A stretch of 64,000 nt of DNA, taken from assembly GCF_000350225.1 (NCBI RefSeq), contig NW_005179334.1, forward strand, positions 466,750 to 530,749, in the 5' to 3' direction. Made by a program: the position numbers and the translations under genes. The stretch comes from Chondrus crispus. Its lineage: Eukaryota > Rhodophyta > Florideophyceae > Gigartinales > Gigartinaceae. Positions 11,501 through 20,520 of this stretch are shown piece after piece. Below the pieces are notes generated by a model. It saw only the letters and a program-made list of their open reading frames with translations. It searched no databases and was not told where the DNA came from. How positions within the stretch are numbered: position 1 is the stretch's first letter; the number at the start of each line of letters is the position of its first letter.

Positions 11501-11857
11501 TTGCTTTCCTCGAAGCTGTATACCGTCTTCGGTTCGATTGGTACCGCCACCAACGCCTTAAAGCCGTATCGAATTGCAATTGATACCTGTTCAGGATACA
11601 ATCTCGTGCGTAGGGACTGTCTCCCTCCGAACTGGAGAACGTATCAAATACGGAACGCCTCGTTGCCAAGATTGGCAGGAGCGGATTCAAGCCTGCTGAA
11701 GCTTACCGCAGTCGTCCGTCTCGCTGTACGACTCGGTAACGTCACGTATCGACTACCCTTCGTGGTAGCGGATTCTCTCGCTGTAGAAGTCCTCCTAGGG
11801 ACGTCTTTCATTGACGCGCACGTCAACCGAATTGACATCGACGAGCAATGCCTTTAA
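11501..11857 (+). pseudogene. Gypsy-type aspartic protease
   Basis: A retropepsin-like domain that would cut the polyprotein. IDTCSGYNLVRRDCLP holds the active-site D-T-x-S/G signature, with Cys where Gly is usual. VLLGTSFIDAHVNRID is the second conserved strand (LLG). The domain sits between gag and reverse transcriptase as expected. It is separated from both by frame changes, so it is part of a decayed pol gene. The Cys in the catalytic triplet may be a lineage variant rather than damage. Confidence 0.65.
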
Positions 11858-12016
11858 TTACGTCGTGGACGCGGCGTCGTCATTATATACTCAAAAGGCG
11901 TCGCTTCTACTCACGGCAACACGAGTACCAAGCCATCGCGACGTACACGGAACGACATCGGTCGTGAAACTGACGCCCAACCCATCCGTCTGGCCAAATG
12001 GATTTCGATCCCGGCT

Positions 12017-13545
12017 ATGTCACAACTCGGAGTGCGGGTCACTACGAAGGGTTTGGGACTTGTATTTCTTGACCCTAAGCCTTCATTGCAACACCGTCAT
12101 GGTGTACGACTAACGAACGGGGTGGCGGATGTACTTCCAAACCGTCCGTTTGAAGTCATCGTTGCAAACTTCTCGCGAAAGCCACGGAGGCTTCCTAAGA
12201 ATACCATCATTGGGTATGCGAAGCGCAACCCTGTCGCTATCCTTACGCCAGAGCGACCAGTCGCGGAAGAAATGGGCCTCGTTCTCAATATCTCGGCAAT
12301 CCCAGAGACAACCTCAACCAATGAGGGGTCGAACTACGAAAGGGTATCGGACCCTGCGGCAGAACATAGCTGTTCTACGAAGGAGAAGGTTACAGAAGAC
12401 TGGGAATCTCACGTTAATATCAGCCACATTACGGACGAGCCCTTACGAGCCCAAATTATGGCTGTGCGACGGAAGCACTCGTCGATGTGGGATGGCAATC
12501 TTGGTACCATCTCGACGACAGAACATCGCATTGAGCTTGAGAAGGGTACGAAACCCCTAAGTTCAATGCAGTATCGTCAAGGACCTGCGATGCGTACGAA
12601 GGTCGCAGAAGAAGTTAGGAAGATGCTCAATGCTGGGGTTATCAAACCCGCGACCTCTGAGTGGGCTTCTCCCGTAGTGCTCGTCCCAAAAAGGACGGTT
12701 CACTTCGTTTCTGCGTCGACTACAGATATCTGAACACGAAAACGTTAGGGGACGCATATCCCCTACCGCGCATGGAAGATTATATCGACTCCCTTGGAGA
12801 CGCTAAGATTTTTCCACATTGGACTGCAACTCGGGATATTGGCAAATCCCGGTTGCTCCAGAAGATCGTGACAAGACTACGTTTACGAGCTATCTCGGTA
12901 CGTTACGATTTTTACGGATGCCTTTCGGCCTACGGAACGCCCCGGCGACGTTTCAGAGAGCGCTAGACATCATACTGTCTGGCGTACGTTGGCAAATTTG
13001 CCTCGTTTACCTTGACGATATAATCGTGTTCTCTCGTACCATGGAACAGCACGTACAGCACCTCGATACCGTCCTTTCGCTGCCACGATCGGCGGGAATT
13101 TCGCTGAAGCTAAAGAAGTGCGCCTTCTTCCAACGTAAGGTACGATACCTTGGGCACGTTATTACTCCGGGTAAGCTACAAGTCGCCGAGGATGCGGCGT
13201 CCGCATTCGCGTCTGCCGAGTTCTCTCGAACCCTCACTCAGGTCCGTTCCTTCTTGGGAGCCTGCAACGTGTATCGACGTTTCGTTCAGGGATTTCGAAA
13301 GTTGCGAAACGTTTGACGGACATGACGCGTAAGAACGCGGACGTGGACTGGGATAGCCCAACAGATGCCCAAGTGAAGGCATACGAAGAGCTGAAAAATA
13401 GAATGGTCTTGCCCCCCGTGTTGGCTTTGCCACGGTTGGGTAAGCCATACGTCATCGATACTGATGCCTCCGCTTACCAGCTCGACTGTACGCTTCTACA
13501 ACAACAGGACGATCCTGGTAGTTGGCATCCAGTCGGCTACTGGTC
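12017..13545 (+). pseudogene. Gypsy reverse transcriptase and start of RNase H
   Basis: Three overlapping frames make up one enzyme. 12017-12700 holds the polymerase entry region (HRIELEKGTKPLSSMQYRQ, AGVIKPATSEWASPVVLVPK). 12690-12840 continues with KKDGSLRFCVDYRYLNTKT. 12819-13316 holds MPFGLRNAPATFQRALD and the catalytic YLDD at 13008-13019, then KCAFF and YLGHVIT. 13313-13545 starts RNase H (VIDTDASAYQLDCTLLQQQ, WHPVGYWS). Frameshifts lie near 12700, 12835 and 13313. RNase H ends in mid-domain at the junction with the minus-strand copia element. Confidence 0.85.
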
Positions 13546-14154
13546 GTATGTTATGTTATATTTGTATACTGCGTCGGTGACTGCTTCCTGCCAGTAGGCT
13601 TGCTGCATGTGGCTGTGCGCCAACGCAGCGCGTGCGCTGTTCATGATTGTCCTATTGATGCGTTCTGCCAAACAGTTTTCTTGCGGTGTATAGGCTGTCG
13701 TCGGTCGGAAGGTGATCCCTCTGTTGGTGAGGTACTGCTGTACGTATGTGGCTGTGTATTCCTTCGCGTTGTCCGTGGTAAGTAGTTTGGGATAGTATCC
13801 TAGCTGGTTGGATACGTATTGGATGGCGTTGGTGATGCTGTGCGGTACTTGTGACCTGTTGTTGAGGAAGACTACCCAGGCGTATCTCGTAGCTGTGTCT
13901 ACGAGTGTCATGAAGTAGTAGTTATTTTGTCTGGATGTGGGCTTGATGGGGCCGCAGACATCCGACGATAGTTGTGTGCCAACGTCCTGTGTGTGGGTGG
14001 TGCGGGGGTGCGTGGTTTGCGTTGTTTGGCCATCGATACATCCTGTGCAGGTTAGCTTGTGTGGCGTCGTGTGCGGGGACGCGGGGAGGGGTGGCAACAG
14101 TTTGTGTTTGGCCATTATACTGATGGTCTTTGGATGAATGTGGCCAAGTCGCAT
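13546..14154 (-). pseudogene. Copia integrase core, truncated
   Basis: Begins with the HHCC zinc region (RLGHIHPKT ... CTGCIDGQTT) and continues with the catalytic DDE core: the first Asp in LSSDVCGPI, the second in LLTTDNAKEY, and Glu in TPQENCLAERINR with normal spacing. Integrase inserts element cDNA into the genome. The frame starts by a frameshift from the protease frame (about 14115-14154) and ends abruptly in YKYNITY at the junction with the gypsy RNase H. No reverse transcriptase follows. Confidence 0.8.
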
Positions 14155-14798
14155 ATGCCAGTCCTGCAGTGTGTGTCCTTGACGGTGCTTCTCTTTGGTT
14201 GGTGATGGGGGGATTGCGCCGTGTTGCGGAGTTGCGTGGTGGCGCGCGTGTGGGGGGCTAGGTGGGGTGTGACGGGTGCAGTGATGCTTTTCTCGTGACG
14301 TTTGTGCTGTGCATGGGTGCTGGTGTGTTTCGGTGCTTTACGTGTTTTATGTGATTTACCTACAGTGCGTGCTGCTTGTGCTTCAGCTCGCTCAGGTTTG
14401 TCAATCACGTACTGTCCTTTGCGGTATGTGGCCGTGAGTACTGGTTTCCTTATGCGCTGGGGTGCGGGCACTATTGCGCAGTGGGGTGTGAATGTGATAT
14501 GCCCGTAGCGCGTGAGGTCGTGTACACTTGGGAGGTTTTGCTGGATGCTGGGGGAGTGTACCACCGGGAGAGTGATGGTTTTATTGCTCTGTTTGATTTT
14601 GATGGGTCCCGTGTGTGTTATGGGGTGATGTTTGCCGTTGGCAGTTTTTGTTAGTGTACCGGTGGTTTTGCGCATCGTACCATGGGGTTTGGATGCGTGA
14701 GTAGGATTGGCACCGGAATCGAGAATGTATGGAAGCTTACCGGTGGTATCGTTGTCGGAGTGCTGGGTGAGTGCTTCTTCGTGTTGGGCTATCCTCAT
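14115..14798 (-). pseudogene. Copia protease and pre-integrase region
   Basis: YILDSGANPTHASK contains the DSGA catalytic motif of copia aspartic proteases. A basic, His/Thr-rich linker leads to the integrase zinc region. The frame is the same as the upstream zinc-knuckle segment but is separated from it by one TAA near 14871. It is one frame away from integrase. Either decay or programmed recoding would explain this; decay is likelier given the other damage. Confidence 0.7.
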
Positions 14799-14870
14799 GT
14801 GCAGTTTATCGATGGCCTGGTCGTGTGCTTCTGTTTGTTGGGGACTTCGGGATCGCCGTGGGGTGTTGTT

Positions 14871-15156
14871 TTAGATTGTGTTGGCGTGATAAGGGGCTTT
14901 CCTTTGCCATTTGCGTGCGTAGCATTCCGTGGTGTTGTGCGTTACACTACCATGGTGGGTGCACCATGCCCCGCTCCATCCTGGAGGCTTGGGGTACGTT
15001 TTGTTGTCAGGGCGGGCTGATCGGTTGATTTTGCCTGGGATGTATGTGTTGCGGGGAGTGGCAGTGCGTTGCTGCTCTGCTTTGGTTGTTCGTGGCGTTT
15101 GTGTTTGGGGAGCCATTCTTTGTTGCATGATCAGAACCTGCTGGATGTGGTTGTGG
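14871..15156 (-). pseudogene. Copia gag C-terminus with CHHC zinc knuckle
   Basis: WCTHHGSVTHNTTECYARK has the C-x2-H-x4-H-x4-C spacing seen in some copia Gag nucleocapsids, preceded by a Thr/Gln/Arg-rich linker. The upstream side is lost in the 100-N gap. An in-frame TAA at 14871-14873 separates it from protease. Confidence 0.6.
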
Positions 15157-15256
15157 NNNNNNNNNNNNNNNNNNNNNNNNNNNNNNNNNNNNNNNNNNNN
15201 NNNNNNNNNNNNNNNNNNNNNNNNNNNNNNNNNNNNNNNNNNNNNNNNNNNNNNNN
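15157..15256. other. Assembly gap, 100 N
   Basis: Exactly 100 undetermined bases, the usual placeholder for a gap of unknown size. It lies inside the copia gag and directly abuts one arm of a large palindrome. Confidence 0.99.
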
Positions 15257-15802
15257 GCGAAATGATCAATACGCACGTCCACGAAACCATCATCGAGAAT
15301 CATGAAGTACTGGAGGCCGAGGCCCACAGCCTCAAATTCTTCCCCGGACAGGATTTCAGTGAGTATCTAGCCAAACACCAGAGCATCCGGCACAAAATGA
15401 TACTCGCAAACTACCCCAACATCAATCGCGAGAGAACCACAATCAACTACATGATACAGGGACTTACCCAGCACCCAGACCTCAGCACCCTCGCCCCACA
15501 ACTGACCGGCCACCCTCGCACCACCATAATTATGCTGGTGCGAGGGTGGCCGGTCAGTAGGAGGGCGAGGGTGCTGAGGTCTGGGTGCTGGGTAAGTCCC
15601 TGTATCATGTAGTTGATTGTGGTTCTCTCGCGATTGATGTTGGGGTAGTTTGCGAGTATCATTTTGTGCCGGATGCTCTGGTGTTTGGCTAGATACTCAC
15701 TGAAATCCTGTCCGGGGAAGAATTTGAGGCTGTGGGCCTCGGCCTCCAGTACTTCATGATTCTCGATGATGGTTTCGTGGACGTGCGTATTGATCATTTC
15801 GC
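15257..15802. repeat. Large near-perfect palindrome of copia gag sequence beside the gap
   Basis: 15257-15529 is the reverse complement of 15530-15802 (273-base arms, no spacer). The visible differences are a few bases about 30-40 bases from the centre and one next to the centre. The right arm carries the in-frame gag on the minus strand; the left arm repeats it on the plus strand. The left arm ends exactly where the N run starts, which suggests a mis-assembled inverted read or a real fold-back. Confidence 0.9.
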
Positions 15803-15875
15803 ATATGATGTGTGGTTCTTCCCTGAGGATATTGGGGGGTAGCTGCGGTATGAGATCGTTGTGTATGCTTTGCAT
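15530..15875 (-). pseudogene. Copia gag, N-terminal part
   Basis: Minus-strand frame with NILREEPHIICEMINTHVHE, FFPGQDFSEYLAKHQSIRHK and RTTINYMIQGLTQHP, typical of the helical gag (UBN2-like) domain of copia elements. The first ATG is at 15875, but the frame stays open upstream to about 16147 without another ATG, so the true start may be lost. The frame is cut at the palindrome centre (15529/15530). Confidence 0.65.
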
Positions 15876-16261
15876 GATGATCGTCCTAAGCGCATCGGCT
15901 TTATCCTGATTCTGTTTGCTGATAGCAGGGTCTTGGGTGTGTTTCGGTGCTGCTTCTAGGAGCGGTTCTACCTCTATGGTACGCGTGTAAATATGTAGAG
16001 CGTCGTGCCAGAATGTGCAGTTCGATTTTGTCAGTGCGGGTAGCGCGGGTTGTTGTGTTGATGAGTTCGTAGTGTTGTGTTTTTGCGGTTGTGTGTCGTG
16101 ATTTTCTGCCTCTGCTATCCGTGCTGATGCGTAGAGTTCGTGTGTGAGTTGCTCTTACTCTCGGGCGCGGTTACGTCGGGTCGCCCTTTGATCGCGGTCT
16201 CTCGGTTTTGTCGTGGTGGCTGGTGGTGGTCGGTCTGGTGGTGAAGTTCAGTGGTCGTAGT

Positions 16262-16272
16262 GGCCCATAACC
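16262..16272 (-). promoter_or_regulatory. Primer binding site of the minus-strand copia element
   Basis: On the minus strand GGTTATGGGCC follows the LTR end (...TTCACA). The same GTTATGGGCC follows the left LTR of the complete copia element at 34761, supporting a shared tRNA primer site for reverse transcription. Confidence 0.6.
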
Positions 16273-16408
16273 TGTGAACCAAGAGATCCGGCTGCCGGGG
16301 TCCCCCTGACCGCAAGGGGCCGCTGGCGCCGGTATAATTACTGACTCTGTCCTATCGTACGTCTATAAATAAGGCTGTGCCTTATTTGCGTGTTTGTATG
16401 GAATCACA
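16273..16408 (-). repeat. 136-bp copia LTR
   Basis: Minus-strand sequence starts TGTGATTCC and ends GGTTCACA, with TGTG...CACA inverted tips. It contains a TATTTATAG-like TATA element. The outer edge matches the break in homology with the duplicate at 39471. Its partner LTR is missing. Confidence 0.7.
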
Positions 16409-16725
16409 CTGCTGAACCCTTTTCTCCGCATGGCAGCAGCGCGAGCGTTGTAATGTCGCCAAATCTTCTTCCCGCGGGGTTGCACTGCTGCCGCGGAAGT
16501 GCACTCACTCGGCCACCACCGCTTGAAAGCTTTAATTTGCCTCCTGTAGGCCGTGACAATGCAGAGCAACAATCACGTCCCTCCCTGGCTCCCGACTGTG
16601 CACACAGTAAAGTTTTGTACCACGCCCGCGCCACACTCACATGACGTAAATCTGCACCTCATCCATCCACCCCTTCCCCCACCACCGCTGTACCGCCGCG
16701 CTGCATCTCTCCCACGCCTCCCGCG
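16409..16725 (+). promoter_or_regulatory. Upstream region of membrane-protein copy 1
   Basis: This region is present a second time in inverted orientation at 34202-34453 plus 39397-39471, with good conservation up to and including the ATGACC start. Conserved blocks include cacatgacgtaaat (a TGACGT element near 16640) and cttccgcggcagcagtgcaa (about 16480-16500, reverse sense). Conservation may only reflect recent duplication. Confidence 0.5.
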
Positions 16726-18273
16726 ATGACCGTCTTCTCCGAGCTGGACGTCACGCCCTCCGCGACTTTCTCGACGCTCCAGTCGGGCAGCGAGGTCGTG
16801 AACGCCCTCATCGTCGCCCTGTTCACCGTCTTCATCATCTCCAACATCGTCTCCGTCGTCACCAAGCTCGTGTACATCGCGCACGAGTTCTCCTTTACCT
16901 ACGCCGCCCTCCTGCGCGCCTTCATCTTCAACAACTCGGACGACCCGCTGCGCCTCATCTCGTGGCTGCGCCACAACTACACCTACAAGGACCGCGCCGC
17001 CGCGCGCTACCGCAACGCCCTCAAGCCCGCCCGCCTCCTCTTCCCCGTCTTCGCTCGCCTCATCATCCTCGCCGTCTCCATCGCCTCGGTTGCCATCGCC
17101 GTCCCCGGCACCAAGCAGCTGCCGGCGTGCACGCCGGACCACCGCCTCGTCATCGATGCTTCGGCCCCCGCGCCCGCCGCCCCGCTCAACCGCGTGTGCG
17201 CCGACCTGCAGCTGAGCACGCGCCTCGGCCAGCTGCGCTCGTCCGCGTCGTACTGCTCGTGCTTCACCTCGTTCAGCTTCAAGCCCGAGGAGCTAGAGTC
17301 GTTTGGCCCGTTCTTAGAGGGCCGCGGCCTGATTTTCACGCAGTTCATCAACAACGTGAGGTTCTCGGGCATCTTTAGCCGCGGGCTGGGCGCCGCCCAC
17401 CGATTCTACGTCGCGTGGAAGCGTGACGCCACAGACCAGGCGCCGCTCTTCTCTGACCTGGCCAACCTCGACCCCGATGCGCACATCGACGTAATCAGCG
17501 CGGCTCTGTCGCAAGCCACGGGCCAAGACTGCTCCGTCTTCGATACGACCGAACTTGAAGACGACCCCTCCGCGAAAATCGCCTTCGTCAACTGCGAATT
17601 CGACACTGGCATCCTCATCCCAGTCGTGGAAAGCTACGTGAACAACGCCCTCAAGTGGGTGCCGCTGCCCAGCGGCACGGTGGACGTCCGTCTGGACGGG
17701 GCCGCGGCGTCGCCGGCGACGAACGAGTGCCCTGTGACGGTGCTCGTCTCGCGGCCGATCGTGAACATCCTGCCGCTGGGGCTGACGCTACTCCTCCTCG
17801 TCGTCGTCAACGTACTCGTGAGCGTGTACACGTCGCGGCGCGGCAACGCGTTCGACGCGGGGTTCCACCTCGTGAAGGAGGCGCTCGGGCACGACACGAC
17901 GTCCAACCCGCTGGAAGAGAACACGAACCGGGACGAGGCGATGGAGCTGCCGCTGCGCAAGTGGCGGTGCGGGCGCGGCGCGGCGCACATGGGCTTCATC
18001 GGGCGCGAGGGCGACGTGCCCGTGGCCGGGTTCGACGGCACGACCAACGTGTGCGGGTGCAACCGGGTGGCGACCGAGATCGAGCGCGCCGCCGCCGCGC
18101 CGGAGCTCCCCGCCTCCGCCGCGCCCCCGCCGGGCAGCCCGGCGTCGAGCGCAGCGCACGTGCCCGGCAGCGTCGCGTCCAGCGGCGCCACGCCGTTCAG
18201 CGTCGCGGCACCGACGGCCGGCACGTCGCAGACGCTCAGCAGCGCGGGACTGGGGGGCGGGAACGCGATGTAG
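16726..18273 (+). CDS. Three-pass membrane protein family, copy 1 (divergent member)
   Basis: 515 residues, single exon. No known family is recognised. Hydrophobic segments at about 25-51, 104-127 and 343-368 predict three membrane passes. The Arg-rich loop between passes 1 and 2 and the YTSRRGNAF after pass 3 suggest both face the cytosol, which puts the 215-residue region between passes 2 and 3 outside. That region has seven cysteines kept in all seven copies (ACTP, RVCAD, SYCSCF, QDCS, VNCEFD, ECPV). The inner tail holds the family signature GHDTTSNPLEEN, then RKWRCG, FIGREGDVPVAGFD and NVCGC, and ends in a low-complexity Ala/Ser/Pro tail. It is much more GC-rich than the other copies. ATG 16726 aligns with the starts of its paralogues. 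Possible receptor, adhesion or channel role; unproven. Confidence 0.85.
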   Translation: MTVFSELDVTPSATFSTLQSGSEVVNALIVALFTVFIISNIVSVVTKLVYIAHEFSFTYAALLRAFIFNNSDDPLRLISWLRHNYTYKDRAAARYRNALKPARLLFPVFARLIILAVSIASVAIAVPGTKQLPACTPDHRLVIDASAPAPAAPLNRVCADLQLSTRLGQLRSSASYCSCFTSFSFKPEELESFGPFLEGRGLIFTQFINNVRFSGIFSRGLGAAHRFYVAWKRDATDQAPLFSDLANLDPDAHIDVISAALSQATGQDCSVFDTTELEDDPSAKIAFVNCEFDTGILIPVVESYVNNALKWVPLPSGTVDVRLDGAAASPATNECPVTVLVSRPIVNILPLGLTLLLLVVVNVLVSVYTSRRGNAFDAGFHLVKEALGHDTTSNPLEENTNRDEAMELPLRKWRCGRGAAHMGFIGREGDVPVAGFDGTTNVCGCNRVATEIERAAAAPELPASAAPPPGSPASSAAHVPGSVASSGATPFSVAAPTAGTSQTLSSAGLGGGNAM

Positions 18274-20520
18274 GGTTGCGGGGGCGGGGTATAAGAAGGC
18301 TCGCGCGTGCCGCGAGCTGGGGGGTGCCGACGGTTGGGACGAGCGCCAGCAGGGCGGAAGACAAAAGTAGATGGCTGTAGGTTGGCGCTGCTGGCGGAGG
18401 GGGTGAGGTGCTGGACGGTGGTGTCCTTCGAAACAGGTTCTAGATTGACTGGTGCGTTGCAACTTGCTTGCAAGTTGCAAGACTGAAGGGTGTTTTTTAT
18501 CAACGGGAATGGGTGAGAGCGACTTGCGCAATACGGTATAACAGACAGAGGGGGCGCCACCGTCTGTCGCGAGAGGGAGAGACACACGCAAGCAGGAAGA
18601 CTTTCATTCAATGTCGTTTGGAACGACCCTATTATACGGGTACACGCAAGGACGGACTATCTGTATCGCTGTCGAAGTGAGTGGAGTAGCGTAGGCGTGC
18701 AAATTCAAGTGGTGGTGCAATTGCTGTGGAAATAAAGAGTGGCAACATTCCGGCGACTGCAAACCTAAGAAACATATTTGAATTACTATTCCGCAACGAT
18801 GATCCCCTTCCAGCACATTTGTGGCTTTCGCCGAGTAGTCGATCAAGATCAAGTGCGAGCGTCGCTTGCTTCCGCCATATTCCGACGACACTGATGTTGT
18901 GCCTGAAGAAGTGAGCTTCCTTCCCTCGCCCACAATGACCACGTGTTGCAAGCCTCAACGTGGAGTGAGGGTCGCTGCGGGTGGTGAGTATGGCCCCGTT
19001 ACCGTGCGTTTCGCCGCCGAGTAAAGTGACGGCCTGCCTGGAAGGCATCGCCCCCATCAAGCCTCTCGGCCGCCAGACAAGAAGACGGCGCGCCGGGTGC
19101 GCGGCTGCCCGGCGGGGGCGCGCGATCAAAACGGGCGCGCGGCCACCTGTTGCGCGCCAAGGCCTCCCCGCGCGACTGCTGCAGATTCAAGCCCCATTTT
19201 AGCTTACCCGGGCCGCCGTCCGCCGTCCGCCGTCCGCCGCGCGTAACTGCGCCCTCTCTCCACGTGCTTATTTCGGCGCGCCCCACGCGGGGCGCGGCCG
19301 GTCGCAGTCGCTGAGGTGCGGGCGGATGGCCCGTGCCGGCGGGTTAACGCAAATCGCGCCGCCGTGCGTCTTCTACGTCGCACGTGGCATGGCTGCAGCT
19401 CCGCCCGCAAACGCTTCCCGTTCAAACCACGCGCGACTCGCAGCGCAAGCACCATGCCGACCTGCTTCCCCGCTCGTGCGCAACAATGCGCGCATCCCTT
19501 TCAAAGCGCGTGCGTCCGAATAAGCGTCGCCGCCGCCGTTGCGCGCGCCCTCACCCCGACGCGCTGTGCTTCCCTCCCCCTTCCCCCGCTCTCCCTTGCG
19601 CGCGCGCACGCCCGTCGCCGCCGCACGTATGGACAGCGCTCGAGACCCCGCCGCGTTCTAGTCGCGTGGCGGACGCTTCCCCGCCGCGACCCGGCTTGCA
19701 GCAGCAGCGGGATGGGAAGCTGGGGCGCACTGTTCTCGCCGCTGACAGAGCGTGGCGGCGGCGGGGCGCAGTCTAGACAAACTCATAGAACATCTTTCGT
19801 CGTCTCTACTCTCGCTCCTACTTATCCGTCTCGCTTATCCGTCTCGCTGCTGGCTGTGATCAGACAGCTTATCGCGGTGGGTCTGTCACTGGAGGCCGCA
19901 TGTGTTACCTGTGCCGGCCAGGACACTTTTCCCTTTTGCCCAGTGCTTTTCTCTCCCAGTAACCGATGCCCCTTGCAAGGACGGTGTTCGTAATTGGAGT
20001 GAGTGACGACGCTGACGCTCCGTAAAGGGAGAGGCCCAAATGTTTAGTAAAATTGAAATTTATGGTAAAATTGAGGAAAAAAGTTGGCCTCGTTTAAAAA
20101 GTTGGTCTCGTTTGCCACTTGTCTTCTCACACGTGTGGAAACCTGTGCACGTGGAAACCTGTGCACGTGTACCCATCGCCTCTTCAAAGTGAGATTGGCC
20201 CCCGCTTTGACCCGGTCTGCAACGCTTCTCAACACACCGTTCATTCACGAATACCTTTATATCTTCACTCGCCCGCAACTAATGGCCAGCTGCCTGCACA
20301 TCATTGCATTGCACAAGATATTAAATTGAGCACAAGAGCGCACGATGAACGGAAGCAGATCGCTAGTTCATACATGGACACATAAATGGATTGCAACGTC
20401 CGTGAGGCGAGCTTCTCACGCATTCATGAATCAAAAACAAAGCAAAAAACCGTCAACGCACTACTACTGTCACGGGCGGCAAGCGGCCATCGCACTTCGA
20501 TACTTACTTACACCACTACC
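18274..20520. other. Intergenic region between copy 1 and the NLR-like gene
   Basis: No gene supported. 18664-18740 shares a dispersed repeat with 26362-26452. About 19050-19790 is very GC- and CpG-rich with open but low-complexity frames. 20131-20174 has a short tandem repeat built on gtggaaacctgtgcac. The NLR-like gene ends at 20521, so its 3' signals should lie near 20300-20520. Confidence 0.6.
18664..18740. repeat. Dispersed repeat shared with 26362-26452
   Basis: Both places contain cgctgtcgaagtgagtggag and, after a small gap in one copy, aggcgtgcaaattcaagtgg ending in aaataaagagtggc, in the same orientation. The second copy has about 14 extra bases in the middle and lies next to a MITE (26012-26348). 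Nature unknown. Confidence 0.7.

Larger units (their letters stand above)
8806..13545 (+). mobile_element. Decayed, 3'-truncated Ty3/gypsy retrotransposon
   Basis: The order is gag, zinc knuckle, protease, reverse transcriptase, then the start of RNase H, all on the plus strand, with several stops and frameshifts. This is the Ty3/gypsy gene order up to RNase H. The sequence switches abruptly near 13545 to a minus-strand copia element, so the rest of RNase H, integrase and the 3' LTR are missing. No intact LTR pair is visible. Confidence 0.8.
13546..16408 (-). mobile_element. Truncated Ty1/copia retrotransposon, minus strand
   Basis: Read right to left: a 136-bp LTR (16408-16273), primer binding site, gag, an assembly gap, zinc knuckle, protease, and integrase core. 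It stops inside integrase at about 13546. Reverse transcriptase, RNase H and the second LTR are absent. The LTR outer edge at 16408/16409 coincides with the point where the upstream region of the first membrane-protein gene diverges from its inverted copy at 39471. That paralogous copy therefore acts as an empty site and confirms the boundary. Confidence 0.8.

Noticed and set aside
14929-15612. Open frames running through the N gap
   Set aside because: The translation crosses undetermined bases and the artificial palindrome; no real protein can be inferred.
17634-18611. 325-codon minus-strand frame across copy 1
   Set aside because: Shadow of the conserved tail. Equivalent shadows occur in all paralogues only because the sense strand is conserved.
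19316-19993. 225-codon plus-strand frame in a CpG-rich stretch
   Set aside because: Composition is Arg/Ala/Pro-rich as expected from random GC-rich DNA; no motif, and other frames are equally open.
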